Source of the DNA: an uncultured Collinsella sp. | GTDB lineage: Bacteria > Actinomycetota > Coriobacteriia > Coriobacteriales > Coriobacteriaceae | NCBI GenBank assembly: GCA_958405195.1 | Contig: CATYDM010000005.1 | Coordinates: forward strand, 1 to 64,000 | Length of the DNA: 64,000 nt | Direction: 5' to 3' | In this document: positions 53,304 through 62,235 of the stretch, piece after piece | Numbering within the stretch: the first letter of the stretch is position 1 | How the letters are laid out: the number at the start of each line of letters is the position of its first letter | The notes under the pieces: model-generated | What the model was told of the DNA's origin: nothing | Seen by the model: only the letters and a program-made list of their open reading frames with translations | Databases searched by the model: none | Position numbers and translations under genes: made by a program

Positions 53304-53337
53304 GCGGGGCTCCTTTTGCGCTTATGCGCAGGCTGGC

Positions 53338-55434
53338 TTACTTTTTGCGGGCAAGCTCACCGATGTTGGCGATGCCGGAGAAAACGGCCTCGAAGCGGTT
53401 GAGCAGCTTAAGGCGATTATCGCGGAGCTGCTCGTCCTTGTCCATGACCATGACCTCATCGAAGAAGCGGTCGATGGGCGCGCGCAGGGCGGCGAGGGCG
53501 GCAAATGCGGCCGGGTAGTCCTCGGCAGCAAGGGCAGCATCGACAGCGGTCTGAGCGGCCTCGGAGGCATCGGCAAGCGCGAGTTCGGCCTCGCCCATCA
53601 GGCTGCGGTCGTACTCCGCACCCAGCTCGGGCTTGGAGATGTGCGAGGCGCGGGCATAGGCGGTCGCCAGGTTGTCGAAGGTCTCGGCGTCATTCTTGCG
53701 GGCCTCATCGAGCGCGGCGCAGCGGGCGAAGAAGACGGACGGGGCGATGATGTGCACCGCGGAGACGGCGGCGACGGTATCGGCCGGAATCTTCTCGTCG
53801 CGGGCCATGCTCACCAGACGGCCGTGGAAGAAGTCACGGACCTGCTGGGCGACCTCGGCGGCGTCGAACTCAATGCCCTGCTCGCTATAGAGCTCGAGAG
53901 CGAAGTCGATGAGCGACGTGGGGTCAATCGGCAGACGATCGCGCAGGATGTTGATGATGCCGATAGCGGCACGACGCAGCGCGTAGGGGTCGGAGGAGCC
54001 GGTCGGGGGCTCGCCGATGGCAAAGATACCGGCGATGGTATCGAGCTTGTCGGCGCAGGCCACGATGCAGCCAGCGGTGCCCTCGGGTAGCTCGTCACCG
54101 GCAAAGCGGGGACGATAGTGATCGCGAATAGCATGAGCGACCTCGTCGTTCTCCCCCATCGCGGTGGCGTAGTAACCGCCCATCACGCCCTGCTGGCTCG
54201 TGAACTCGACGACGGCGTTAGACACCAGGTCGGCCTTGCACAGGTGCGCGGCGCGAGCAGCGTCGGCGGCAAGATGGGCGCCCAGGTGAGCCTCGCGGGC
54301 GATAGCGAGCGCGAGCTGCTCGATGCGCTCGGACTTGGCGAGCACGCTACCGAGCTTCTCCTGGAAGGCAACCTTGGCCAGACGCTCACGGAACTCATCG
54401 AGGGAGATCTTCAGGTCCTCCTCGTAGAAGAACTTTGCGTCGTCCAGACGGGCGCGCACGACGCGCTCGTTGCCGTCGATCACGCGCTCGGCGTTCTCGG
54501 GCATGCTGTTGGAGACGACCACGAACTCACGCGTGAGCTTGCCCTCGCCGTCATAGATCGGGAAGTAGCGCTGGTTGGTGAGCATGGACTCGCAGATGAT
54601 CTCGTGCGGGACCTTGAGGAACTCCTCATCGAAGGTACCGACGAGCACCGTCGGCCACTCGCAGAGGTTAATGACCTCCTCAAAGACCTTCTTGGGCGTA
54701 TCGACATGGCAGCCGGGACGGGCGGCCTCGACCTCGGCGATACCGGCGAGGATGGCCTCACGACGGCGCTCGGCAGAAAGCACGCCGGCGTCCTCGAGCA
54801 CCTGCTCGTAGACTGCGGGGCTGGCAACCACATGGTCACCAGGGCCAAGTACGCGATGACCGCGCGTGGTGTTGCCACTCGTCACGTCGGCAAACGACAC
54901 GGGCACAACATCCTCGCCCAGAAGGCAGCAGATCCAACGGACCGGACGCACGAACGTCGCGTGCTCGTGGCCCCAGCGCTGGCTGCGGTAGTTGGGCCAC
55001 TGCAGGCCGGCGATGGTCTTCTCGCACAGAGCAGTCAGAATCGGCGTAGCCGGTGCGGAGGGAATATTCTTCTCGGCGAACACATACTCGCGACCGTCGG
55101 TGTCCTCGCGACGGACCAGGTCCTCGGCAGCCACACCGCACTTGCGGGCAAAGCCCTGGGCGGCCTTGGTGGCGTTACCGTCAGCGTCGAAGGCAATGTT
55201 GGCCGCGGGGCCACGCTTGACCTCGTGAACCTCATCGGTCGCGGTGGCGACGTTAGCCACGAGCGCAGCCAGGCGACGCGGGCTCGAGATCACGCGGACC
55301 TCGCCGTGGGCCAGACCGGCCTCGTCGAGACCCTTGGCGATCATGGTGCCAAGCTGCTTGACGGCATTGTTCAGCGGCGCGGAGGGCATCTCCTCCGTAC
55401 CGATCTCAAACAGGAAATCCTTAGCGTCTGCCAT
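53338..55434 (-). CDS. glyS: glycyl-tRNA synthetase beta subunit
   Basis: A 698-residue beta subunit needed for tRNA-Gly recognition by the bacterial alpha2beta2 enzyme. It begins DFLFEIGTEEMPSAPL. The conserved RPVRWICCLLG and HD-like central region are present, with an anticodon-binding C-terminus (MVMDKDEQLRDNRLKLLNRF). It follows glyQ by 3 bp. Confidence 0.96.
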   Translation of the reverse strand: MADAKDFLFEIGTEEMPSAPLNNAVKQLGTMIAKGLDEAGLAHGEVRVISSPRRLAALVANVATATDEVHEVKRGPAANIAFDADGNATKAAQGFARKCGVAAEDLVRREDTDGREYVFAEKNIPSAPATPILTALCEKTIAGLQWPNYRSQRWGHEHATFVRPVRWICCLLGEDVVPVSFADVTSGNTTRGHRVLGPGDHVVASPAVYEQVLEDAGVLSAERRREAILAGIAEVEAARPGCHVDTPKKVFEEVINLCEWPTVLVGTFDEEFLKVPHEIICESMLTNQRYFPIYDGEGKLTREFVVVSNSMPENAERVIDGNERVVRARLDDAKFFYEEDLKISLDEFRERLAKVAFQEKLGSVLAKSERIEQLALAIAREAHLGAHLAADAARAAHLCKADLVSNAVVEFTSQQGVMGGYYATAMGENDEVAHAIRDHYRPRFAGDELPEGTAGCIVACADKLDTIAGIFAIGEPPTGSSDPYALRRAAIGIINILRDRLPIDPTSLIDFALELYSEQGIEFDAAEVAQQVRDFFHGRLVSMARDEKIPADTVAAVSAVHIIAPSVFFARCAALDEARKNDAETFDNLATAYARASHISKPELGAEYDRSLMGEAELALADASEAAQTAVDAALAAEDYPAAFAALAALRAPIDRFFDEVMVMDKDEQLRDNRLKLLNRFEAVFSGIANIGELARKK

Positions 55435-55437
55435 GGC

Positions 55438-56349
55438 TTACGCCACCTCGCCTTCCTGATCGGCATTCTCGTTGACTCCGGCGACCTCGGCCATATAGGC
55501 CTCGCAGCACGCCTTGGCGACGGCGCGGACGCGCAAGATGTAGTTAGCGCGCTCGACCGCGGACAGGGCGCCACGGGCATCGAGCAGGTTGAAGGCGTGG
55601 CTGCACTTCATGACGCAGTCATATGCCGGCAGCGGCAGCTTGCGCTCCAGGCAGGAGTGGCACTCGGCCTCGTAGTCGTCAAACTTCTGACGCATCATCT
55701 CGACGTTGGCGACCTCAAAGTTATAGGCACTGAACTCGCGCTCGTTCTCGAGGAACACGTCGCCATAGGTCATGGGCGTTCCGTCGGGCAGGTAGCTCCA
55801 CACCAGGTCGTAGACCGAGTTGACGCCCTGGGCGTACATGGCGATGCGCTCCAGGCCATAGGTGATCTCGACGGGCACGGGGTCGACCTCGATGCCGCCC
55901 ACCTGCTGGAAGTACGTAAACTGCGTGACCTCCATGCCGTTGAGCCAGACCTCCCAGCCAAGGCCCCAGGCGCCGAGCGTCGGACTCTCCCAGTCGTCCT
56001 CGACAAAGCGGACGTCATGGTCGTTTGGGTCCAGGCCAATGGCGGCCAGCGAACCCAGGTAGAGCTCCTGGGCGTTGACCGGCGAGGGCTTGATGAGCAC
56101 CTGGAACTGATAGTAGTGCTGCATGCGGTTGGGGTTCTCACCGTAGCGGCCGTCGGCGGGACGGCGGCAAGGCTGCGCATAGCAGGTGCGCCACTCGGCG
56201 GGACCGAGCGAGCGCAGCGTGGTCGCGGTATGGAAGGTACCGGCACCGACCTCGGAGTCATAGGGCTGCATAATGACGCAGCCCTGCTCGCCCCAGTACT
56301 GCTGGAGGCGCAGGATGATGTCTTGGAAGGAAAGCGATGAAGCGTTCAT
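55438..56349 (-). CDS. glyQ: glycyl-tRNA synthetase alpha subunit
   Basis: A 303-residue class II catalytic subunit activating glycine. It shows FQDIILRLQQYWGEQGC at the N-terminus, YDSEVGAGTFHTATTLRSLG and WRTCYAQPCRRPADGRYGENP. It begins a glyQ-glyS-ppsR run inserted between lepB and rplS. The leader of about 45 bases is too short for a T-box. Confidence 0.97.
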   Translation of the reverse strand: MNASSLSFQDIILRLQQYWGEQGCVIMQPYDSEVGAGTFHTATTLRSLGPAEWRTCYAQPCRRPADGRYGENPNRMQHYYQFQVLIKPSPVNAQELYLGSLAAIGLDPNDHDVRFVEDDWESPTLGAWGLGWEVWLNGMEVTQFTYFQQVGGIEVDPVPVEITYGLERIAMYAQGVNSVYDLVWSYLPDGTPMTYGDVFLENEREFSAYNFEVANVEMMRQKFDDYEAECHSCLERKLPLPAYDCVMKCSHAFNLLDARGALSAVERANYILRVRAVAKACCEAYMAEVAGVNENADQEGEVA

Positions 56350-56395
56350 GCCTCTAATATCCCCTCGTCGAAACGATTACACGGTTAGGTACTGT

Positions 56396-56401
56396 ACTAT
56401 A
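56396..56401 (-). promoter_or_regulatory. possible glyQ -10 box
   Basis: CGCTATAGT on the minus strand just after lepB; TATAGT with no good -35. It resembles the rpmB and rpsT boxes. Confidence 0.4.
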
Positions 56402-56408
56402 GCGGTTT

Positions 56409-56972
56409 TTAGTCGATAGCGCCCAGACGGTTGAGCGGCCAGTAACGCACGAGCGCCACGGCGATCAGATCCGAACGGTCGACGGGACCAAAGTAGCGTG
56501 AGTCGGCAGAGTTTTCGCGGTTGTCGCCCATCACCCACACGCACCCGTCGGGAACGGTGTAGGGATAGCTTACCTGAGCGCCGGGCGCTTGGACCGAAAG
56601 TGGCCAGCTCATGCCCGTCGTATAGTCCTCGTCGAGCGCTTGGCCGTCAACGACCACCTTGCCATCCTGCAGGTCGACCGTCTGGCCGGCCGTGGCAATA
56701 ACACGCTTGACAAGAACATCATGCTCGGAGGTGCCATCGGGGTTGTGAAACACCACGATATCGCCCTGCTTGACGGGCTGACCGAGCTCGAGGCTCACCT
56801 TTTGTGCCAGGATCTGGTCGCCAATCTCGATCGTGGACTCCATGGAGCCGGTGGGCACCACAAAGGGCTCGACCACAAACGAGCGAATCAAGAAGGTGGC
56901 GACCAGTGCGATCGCGATGACCGCGATCCACTCAAAAGCGCCCCTCAACGCGGAATGCTGCGATGGAACCAT
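56409..56972 (-). CDS. lepB: signal peptidase I
   Basis: A membrane serine protease removing signal peptides from secreted proteins. The 187-residue chain has one N-terminal transmembrane helix (about residues 13-33), the catalytic Ser in VPTGSMESTI, the catalytic Lys in LVKRVIATAGQTV and the GDNRENSADSRYFG box. The ATG has GAGGAG five bases upstream and lies two bases after the trmD stop. Confidence 0.95.
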   Translation of the reverse strand: MVPSQHSALRGAFEWIAVIAIALVATFLIRSFVVEPFVVPTGSMESTIEIGDQILAQKVSLELGQPVKQGDIVVFHNPDGTSEHDVLVKRVIATAGQTVDLQDGKVVVDGQALDEDYTTGMSWPLSVQAPGAQVSYPYTVPDGCVWVMGDNRENSADSRYFGPVDRSDLIAVALVRYWPLNRLGAID

Positions 56973-56974
56973 TC

Positions 56975-57733
56975 TCACTCCTCGCTCTGCGAATACGAAG
57001 CGTCCAAAATCTCCTGCGCGTAAGCGCGCTCCTCGGGCGTGAGCCGCGCTGTCTCGATCAGATCGGGACGCCAGCGGCAGGTGCGCTCGATGGCGTTCTT
57101 GCGACGCCAGGCATCGACCTTGGCGTGATCGCCGCTCACAAGCACCGGCGGCACGCCCTCGCCGTTGAACTCGGCGGGACGGGTGTACTGCGCGTACTCG
57201 AGCAGGCCTCCGTCCTCGGCGGTCGAGAACGACTCGTCCACATTGCTCATCTCGTCGCCCAGGGCGCCGGGAATCAGGCGTACGACGGCATCGGTAACGA
57301 CCATAGCGGGAAGTTCGCCGCCCGTGAGCACATAGTCGCCGATCGACAGACGCTCATCGGCATACGCATACGCGCGCTCGTCGACGCCCTCGTAGCGACT
57401 GCACACAAACAGCAGGCGCTCACTTTTGAGCAGGCGCTCGGCCACATGCTGCGTAAAAGGCTCGCCACAGGGGGTAAAGAACACCACAGTAGGCTTGGGA
57501 CCCTCTGCGCTAATGGCCTCGATGGCCTCTGCGATAGGCTCGACCTTCATGAGCATGCCCTGCCCGCCGCCGTACGGCTCGTCATCGACGGTACGATGGC
57601 GGTCGTGCGTCCAGTCGCGCAGGTTATACGCCTTGAAATCAAAAAGGCCGGCCTTGCGGGCGCGGCCCAAGATCGATGTGGACATGACGGGCTCAAACAT
57701 CTCGGGAAAGACCGAAAGGGTCTCGATCAGCAT
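56975..57733 (-). CDS. trmD: tRNA m1G37 methyltransferase TrmD
   Basis: A SPOUT-fold enzyme methylating G37 to prevent frameshifting. The 252-residue product has DDEPYGGGQGMLMKVEP, CSRYEGVDERA and the knot region SIGDYVLTGGELPAMVV. It follows rimM by 10 bp, as is standard, but lepB rather than rplS comes next. Confidence 0.97.
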   Translation of the reverse strand: MLIETLSVFPEMFEPVMSTSILGRARKAGLFDFKAYNLRDWTHDRHRTVDDEPYGGGQGMLMKVEPIAEAIEAISAEGPKPTVVFFTPCGEPFTQHVAERLLKSERLLFVCSRYEGVDERAYAYADERLSIGDYVLTGGELPAMVVTDAVVRLIPGALGDEMSNVDESFSTAEDGGLLEYAQYTRPAEFNGEGVPPVLVSGDHAKVDAWRRKNAIERTCRWRPDLIETARLTPEERAYAQEILDASYSQSEE

Positions 57734-57743
57734 GTTGTCCTCC

Positions 57744-58265
57744 CTACTTGTCCATATCGATCAGGCCGTCCATCACGTGGACGGAAATTGTTCCTGTGTC
57801 GGGAAGATCGAGCACGACCTGCTCAATCACGGGAATCAGTACCTCGCCGTACCGATCACCCTCGACAACCCAAACATCGTTAGCGGGCGTCGACATGATC
57901 TCGACGATCGTGCCGAGCGAACCGAAGCGCTCGTCGACCACCTCGCGACCCATCAGGTCGGTATAGGCAGCGTCGAGCGAATCGAGCTCAAAGTCGTCAC
58001 GATTTGCCAACACATAGCATCCCGTGATGCCCTCGGCGGCCGTCAAGTCGTCAATGCCCTCAAACGAGACCAGATCGCCATCGCCCGTATCGGTGACGGA
58101 CACGACCGTGCAAAAGCGGTCGCGCTTGAGCGCCGGCGGCATCAGGGCGACGCGCATACCCGGCTCTAATACAGAAGGAAGCCCCCGCAGCGGCTGCGCG
58201 AGGACCTCCCCCTTCCTTCCGTGCGGCTTGACCACACGGGCGATGTTTTTGTACTGGGACCTCAA
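57744..58265 (-). CDS. rimM: ribosome maturation factor RimM
   Basis: A 173-residue 30S assembly factor binding S19. The N-terminal RimM domain (IARVVKPHGRKGEVLAQPL) is followed by a PRC-barrel (YTDLMGREVVDERFGSLGT and WVVEGDRYGEVLIPVIEQVV). The start is TTG, four bases after the khpA stop, with AGGA near it. Confidence 0.94.
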   Translation of the reverse strand: MRSQYKNIARVVKPHGRKGEVLAQPLRGLPSVLEPGMRVALMPPALKRDRFCTVVSVTDTGDGDLVSFEGIDDLTAAEGITGCYVLANRDDFELDSLDAAYTDLMGREVVDERFGSLGTIVEIMSTPANDVWVVEGDRYGEVLIPVIEQVVLDLPDTGTISVHVMDGLIDMDK

Positions 58266-58269
58266 GGTC

Positions 58270-58554
58270 CTAGCCCAGAACCTCTACCTCGACAGCAGTG
58301 TCGAGGCGAGCGGCCAGTGCACGGGCGAGCGTGCGAATGGCCTTGATGGTACGGCCACGACGGCCGATGACCTTAGCGACGTCATCCTCGGCGACCGAAA
58401 CCTCAATCGTAGAGGCGTCGTCACCATCGATGACCTCAAGGCTCACGGAATCCGGGTCGTCGACGATCTGAACAACGAGATATTCGACGAGATCGGCGAT
58501 GCGATCTGAGAGCATTGCCTCACCCTCGAGCTGTGCAGCGTCAACCTCAGGCAC
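58270..58554 (-). CDS. khpA: KH-domain RNA-binding protein KhpA
   Basis: A 94-residue single KH-domain protein of the KhpA/YlqC family. The GxxG loop is in VIGRRGRTIKAIRTLARA. It partners with KhpB in Gram-positives. An N-terminal tail of about 12 residues is acidic. The start is GTG. It sits between rpsP and rimM, the conserved place. Confidence 0.93.
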   Translation of the reverse strand: MPEVDAAQLEGEAMLSDRIADLVEYLVVQIVDDPDSVSLEVIDGDDASTIEVSVAEDDVAKVIGRRGRTIKAIRTLARALAARLDTAVEVEVLG

Positions 58555-58557
58555 GAT

Positions 58558-58899
58558 TTACTCCTCGGCGCCCTCAGCGGCCTCAGCGGCAGCCTTAGCG
58601 GCCTCGGCCTCTTTGGCGAGCTGCTTCTTGGACTTCTTGACGACGGTCTCGGTCTTCTCGCCCTCGTTGGCGGCCTTGACCAGAGCAGCAACGGCGTCGG
58701 TGAGCTGAGCGCCCTTGGACTGCCAGTCGGCGATCTTCTCGAGATCGAGGTTGATGGTCTTGGGGGCGGTCATCGGGTTGTAGCGGCCAACCTCCTCGAT
58801 GATACGACCGTCACGCGGGGCGCGGGAATCGGCGACGACGACACGGTAGTACGGACGCTTCTTAGCGCCGTGACGAGCAAGGCGAATCTTGACTGCCAA
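58558..58899 (-). CDS. rpsP: 30S ribosomal protein S16
   Basis: A 113-residue S16, with VKIRLARHGAKKRPYYRVVVAD and GRYNPMTAPKTINLDLEK. The Lys/Ala/Glu-rich tail of about 35 residues after the core is common in high-GC Gram-positives. The start is TTG (LAVKIRLARHG) with GGAGG eight bases upstream; the longer ATG frame is unlikely. Confidence 0.94.
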   Translation of the reverse strand: MAVKIRLARHGAKKRPYYRVVVADSRAPRDGRIIEEVGRYNPMTAPKTINLDLEKIADWQSKGAQLTDAVAALVKAANEGEKTETVVKKSKKQLAKEAEAAKAAAEAAEGAEE

Positions 58900-58955
58900 A
58901 GGAAACTCCTCCAACCAAGCAGCTTTAGGCTGCAACTACAAACAAACAGTTGAAC

Positions 58956-58984
58956 ATAATACGCCATCGACGCGGGCAGGTGAA
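58956..58984 (-). promoter_or_regulatory. rpsP promoter candidate, proximal
   Basis: TTCACC (58984-58979), 17-base spacer, TATTAT (58961-58956) on the minus strand. Confidence 0.5.
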
Positions 58985-59028
58985 GTCCGTGAGACCAACT
59001 TCTTCGGTGTAGTCGAGGGCAAATCCAT

Positions 59029-59056
59029 ATCTTAGACAAGAATTCGCGATTTGCAA
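59029..59056 (-). promoter_or_regulatory. rpsP promoter candidate, distal
   Basis: TTGCAA (59056-59051), 16-base spacer, TAAGAT (59034-59029) on the minus strand. Confidence 0.5.
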
Positions 59057-59088
59057 GCACATCCACGCACCCCACATGAGCTGCGCGG

Positions 59089-59094
59089 TATACT
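59089..59094 (+). promoter_or_regulatory. dinB -10 box (leaderless)
   Basis: TATACT ends six bases before the dinB ATG, so transcription would start at or next to the initiation codon. No Shine-Dalgarno precedes this ATG. No clear -35 or LexA-type box was found. Confidence 0.5.
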
Positions 59095-59100
59095 CATGAC

Positions 59101-60354
59101 ATGGAAAGACGCGAACATACATACGGTTATGAGGATGCCATGGGCGTCACGCCGCCTCCCTGGACGGGTCCGGCGGTTGGCCTCATGGACCTCGATGCGT
59201 TTTTTGCGAGCGTGGAAATGCTCGATCATCCCGAATGGCGCGGAAAGCCACTCATCGTGGGCGGGGACGCCGATTCGCGTGGCGTCGTGTCCACGTGTTC
59301 GTATGAGGCGCGGCGCTTTGGCGTGCACTCTGCCATGGCCTCGGCCGAGGCGCGGCGCTTGTGCCCGCAAGCCATTTGGACGCATGGGCATTTTGATCGC
59401 TATCGTGAGGTCAGCGCGCAGGTCATGGCGATTCTTGCCGAGGAGACGCCGCGCGTGGAGCGCGTATCCATCGACGAAGCCTTTATCGATATCACACCGG
59501 GTCGCTTTGCGCCCGAAGACCCGTTGCTGGTTGCGCGGCGTATAAGCGACCGCGTGGCAGCGCTGGGAGTGACGTGCTCCATTGGCGTGGGCTGCAACAA
59601 GACAGTCGCAAAGATCGCAAGCGAGCGGGATAAGCCGTTTGGGCTGACCATCGTACGCCCCGGAACCGAGCAGCGCTTTTTGGCCGCGCTGCCGGTATCT
59701 GCAATGAGCGGCATCGGGCGCTCGGCCGAGGAGCGACTGCGCCGCATGCGCATCTACACCCTCGGCGAGCTATCACGTGCACCGGAATCCACCTTGGCCT
59801 CTATTTTTGGCGTCAACGGCGAACGCATGCGCCAGCGTGCGCTGGGACTCGAAATCTCCGAAGTCGCGAGCCTCGATGAAGAGCGCGAGGTCAAGTCGGT
59901 CAGCAATGAACGCACCTTTGCTAAAGATTTGACTGAGCGTGGGGATATTGAGGCGGCGATTGCGCTGTTGGGAGAGTCAGTGGGACGCCGCCTGCGCCGT
60001 CAGGGGCTGACGGGTGCCACGGTAACGCTCAAGCTTAAGTATTCGTATGGCAGCGGGCGTACGGCACAGCGCCGGCTGCCTCATCCGACCGACGATGAGA
60101 ACATCTTCGTGGCGGTTGCGCTCGAACTGCTCGACAACATCTGGCAGGATGGCATGCATGTTCGCTTAGCGGGCATTGGCATGAGCGACTTCGACCACCA
60201 AGGCGGCATCCAGACTGACCTGTTCTGCGAGATCGATGACCGCGGAGCCCAATCCAGCGACCGCCGCGACCTCTCCGTCGCCATCGACGCCGTCCGAGAC
60301 AAATTCGGCGACACCGCCCTTTCCTTCGGCCGCCAATCCCGCTTCAACGATTAA
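59101..60354 (+). CDS. dinB: DNA polymerase IV
   Basis: A Y-family translesion polymerase, 417 residues. The catalytic motifs are VGLMDLDAFFASVE near residue 27 and RVSIDEAFIDIT near residue 120. The thumb helix-hairpin-helix (AMSGIGRSAEERL) and the little finger domain follow. The C-terminus ends LSFGRQSRFND without an evident beta-clamp QxxLF motif. The ATG at 59101 suits a leaderless start; an internal ATG 13 codons on is an alternative. It is divergent from rpsP. Confidence 0.94.
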   Translation: MERREHTYGYEDAMGVTPPPWTGPAVGLMDLDAFFASVEMLDHPEWRGKPLIVGGDADSRGVVSTCSYEARRFGVHSAMASAEARRLCPQAIWTHGHFDRYREVSAQVMAILAEETPRVERVSIDEAFIDITPGRFAPEDPLLVARRISDRVAALGVTCSIGVGCNKTVAKIASERDKPFGLTIVRPGTEQRFLAALPVSAMSGIGRSAEERLRRMRIYTLGELSRAPESTLASIFGVNGERMRQRALGLEISEVASLDEEREVKSVSNERTFAKDLTERGDIEAAIALLGESVGRRLRRQGLTGATVTLKLKYSYGSGRTAQRRLPHPTDDENIFVAVALELLDNIWQDGMHVRLAGIGMSDFDHQGGIQTDLFCEIDDRGAQSSDRRDLSVAIDAVRDKFGDTALSFGRQSRFND

Positions 60355-60375
60355 CCGCCTTTGGGCAAAAAGAAA

Positions 60376-60409
60376 GCCGGGCAGGCGCGGAAAACCGCAC
60401 CTGCCCGGC
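60376..60409 (-). terminator. rsfS terminator
   Basis: GCCGGGCAGG / CCTGCCCGGC stem followed by TTTCTTTTT on the minus strand, between convergent dinB and rsfS. Confidence 0.85.
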
Positions 60410-60450
60410 GATATGCGTGAGGGTAGCTAAACCCCGTCTCAAATGAGCTA

Positions 60451-60906
60451 CTAGAGGAGGTTGAGGGGGAGCTGGGGGGCGTCGCCCCAGAGCTTTTCTA
60501 GGCGGTAGAAGTCGCGGGCTTCGGGAGTGAAGACGTGGACGACAACCGAACCATAGTCCATGAGCATCCAGGTCTTCTGCTCGCGGCCCTCGATGGAGAA
60601 CGGATGCTCGCCGCAAGCCTCGGCGACCTTCTCCTCGATCTCGTCGACGATAGAATCGACCTGGCGGTTGTTAGTACCGGTGGCAAGCACAAAGTAGTCG
60701 CACACATCGGAAAGCTCGGTCAGGTCGAGCACCTGAACGTCCTCACCCTTCTTGTCGTAGGCGGCCTGCGCGGCGGCGCGGGCAACATCCTCGGCGGCGA
60801 CACCGCTCGCGGACAGCGAGGCGGCGGTACGGTCGGACGTGGCGGCGAAGCTCTTGTGCTCCACACGTTCAAGAATCTGCTCGTCGGTCATGGTCTCGTC
60901 GGCCAT
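60451..60906 (-). CDS. rsfS: ribosome silencing factor RsfS
   Basis: A 151-residue RsfS/Iojap protein that binds L14 and blocks subunit joining in starvation. The core has VCDYFVLATGTNNRQVDSIVDEIEEKV in two blocks and WMLMDYGSVVVHVFTPEARDFY. About 35 residues precede the usual start, giving a longer, Ala-rich N-terminus. It lies after yqeK and nadD as usual. Confidence 0.92.
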   Translation of the reverse strand: MADETMTDEQILERVEHKSFAATSDRTAASLSASGVAAEDVARAAAQAAYDKKGEDVQVLDLTELSDVCDYFVLATGTNNRQVDSIVDEIEEKVAEACGEHPFSIEGREQKTWMLMDYGSVVVHVFTPEARDFYRLEKLWGDAPQLPLNLL

Positions 60907-60933
60907 GGAATACCTCTTTCTAGACAGCCCGAG

Positions 60934-61542
60934 CTAGCGTAGCTGGGCGTAATGGTTGTAAATCGAAATAGCCGTGGGATAAAGATAGCGCCCGGACTGG
61001 ATCACATAGACCAAACCCTGCGCAAAACAGGAGAAGAACAACTCGTCGAGCGTCGACTCCCCCACCATCTTGCGCAGTGCATGGGCATAGTCGCCGTGGC
61101 GGTTGGGCTCGATGGCATCGGCCACAAAGACCACCATATCGAGCGGCGTCATATCGCAGGCACCCACGGTGTGACGGTCGACAGCCTGAAAGACCGCCGG
61201 CGACAGCTCGGGAAAAAGCTGCGGAAGCTCATAGGCGGCAACAGGGCCATGCAAAAGCGGCGTCGCGGCGGAAGGAGAGCCGGCAATCTTAATGCCGTAA
61301 TGCAGAGCGCGCGTGACCAGCTCGTCGTCGGAGAGCACTTTGTCCCAGTCATGGATCAGGCCGGCGGCAGCGGCATCAAAGCGGTCAACGCCGTAGACCT
61401 CGGCCAGATGAAGTGCGGTCTCGGCAACACCCAGCGAATGCACATAGCGCTTACGTTTATCCTTCATGCGAACATCGAGCAGCTCTCGAATGCGCTTGAG
61501 CAGCGCGCGCTCATCGCCCTCAAACTGATCCTCTACCGACAA
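60934..61542 (-). CDS. yqeK: HD-domain hydrolase YqeK (Ap4A hydrolase-like)
   Basis: A 202-residue HD-superfamily protein of the YqeK family, members of which cleave Ap4A symmetrically. The HD motif is in AAAGLIHDWDKV near residue 62. Other metal ligands lie in HSLGVAETALHLA and LLHGPVAAYEL. It starts with TTG. It is adjacent to nadD and rsfS in most Gram-positives. Confidence 0.9.
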   Translation of the reverse strand: MSVEDQFEGDERALLKRIRELLDVRMKDKRKRYVHSLGVAETALHLAEVYGVDRFDAAAAGLIHDWDKVLSDDELVTRALHYGIKIAGSPSAATPLLHGPVAAYELPQLFPELSPAVFQAVDRHTVGACDMTPLDMVVFVADAIEPNRHGDYAHALRKMVGESTLDELFFSCFAQGLVYVIQSGRYLYPTAISIYNHYAQLR

Positions 61543-61554
61543 CGTAGACCCCCA

Positions 61555-62232
61555 TCACTCAAAATCTTCTTGGCCCAAATCGGCATATAGCCTGCGTTTG
61601 CGAATGTAGCCGAGCACAGACTCGCTCGTAAGATAGCGCACGCTCATGCCGCGGGCAACTCGCTTACGAATGTTCGTCGAGCTGATCGCCAGCGCCGGAA
61701 TCTGAATATAGCGCACGTCGAACGGCAGCCCCGACTCTTTGATTCGGGCACGCGCCATATCGATATCAAAGCCCGGTCGCGTCGCCGCAATAAAGGTAGC
61801 AAGCTCAGCGATTCGTTCGGCATCATGCCAGGTCACAATATCGATAATCGCATCGGCGCCCGTAATAAAGTAGAGCTTTACCTGCGGCGGGTAAAAGTCG
61901 CGAAGGGCATGAAGCGTATCGGCCGTATAGGTTACGCCCGGACGGTCGATCTCGAACCGGCTCGCCAAAAAGGCCGGGTTCGCGGCGGTGGCGAGGACCG
62001 TCATGGCATAACGGTCCTCGGCAGGCGTCACCGGCTTGTCAAGCTTAAAGGCAGGCGTGCCCGCCGGCATAAAGAGCACGGCATCCAAGTCGAGGGACTC
62101 ACGCGCCTGCTCAGCGGTCACCAGGTGCCCGTAATGGATGGGATCAAAGGTGCCACCCATAATGCCGAGCCTAAACTCCTGCCCGTCCTCTAGAGGAAGC
62201 TCGGGCAGACCGATTCCACCGCGCAGCGACAT
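61555..62232 (-). CDS. nadD: nicotinate-nucleotide adenylyltransferase
   Basis: Transfers AMP to NaMN in NAD synthesis. The 225-residue product has the nucleotidyltransferase motif GGTFDPIHYGHL near residue 26 and the C-terminal ISSTNIRKRV. A 20-residue extension precedes the core. It lies 3 bp after obgE. Confidence 0.95.
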   Translation of the reverse strand: MSLRGGIGLPELPLEDGQEFRLGIMGGTFDPIHYGHLVTAEQARESLDLDAVLFMPAGTPAFKLDKPVTPAEDRYAMTVLATAANPAFLASRFEIDRPGVTYTADTLHALRDFYPPQVKLYFITGADAIIDIVTWHDAERIAELATFIAATRPGFDIDMARARIKESGLPFDVRYIQIPALAISSTNIRKRVARGMSVRYLTSESVLGYIRKRRLYADLGQEDFE

Positions 62233-62235
62233 GGC

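Noticed and set aside
54118..56340. 740-codon plus-strand ORF opposite glyS and glyQ
   Set aside because: It crosses the glyS-glyQ junction in antisense and shows no recognisable motif.
58770..59122. Small minus-strand ORFs between rpsP and dinB
   Set aside because: They overlap rpsP or its promoter region and lack any family resemblance. The rpsP gene itself begins at a TTG inside this region.
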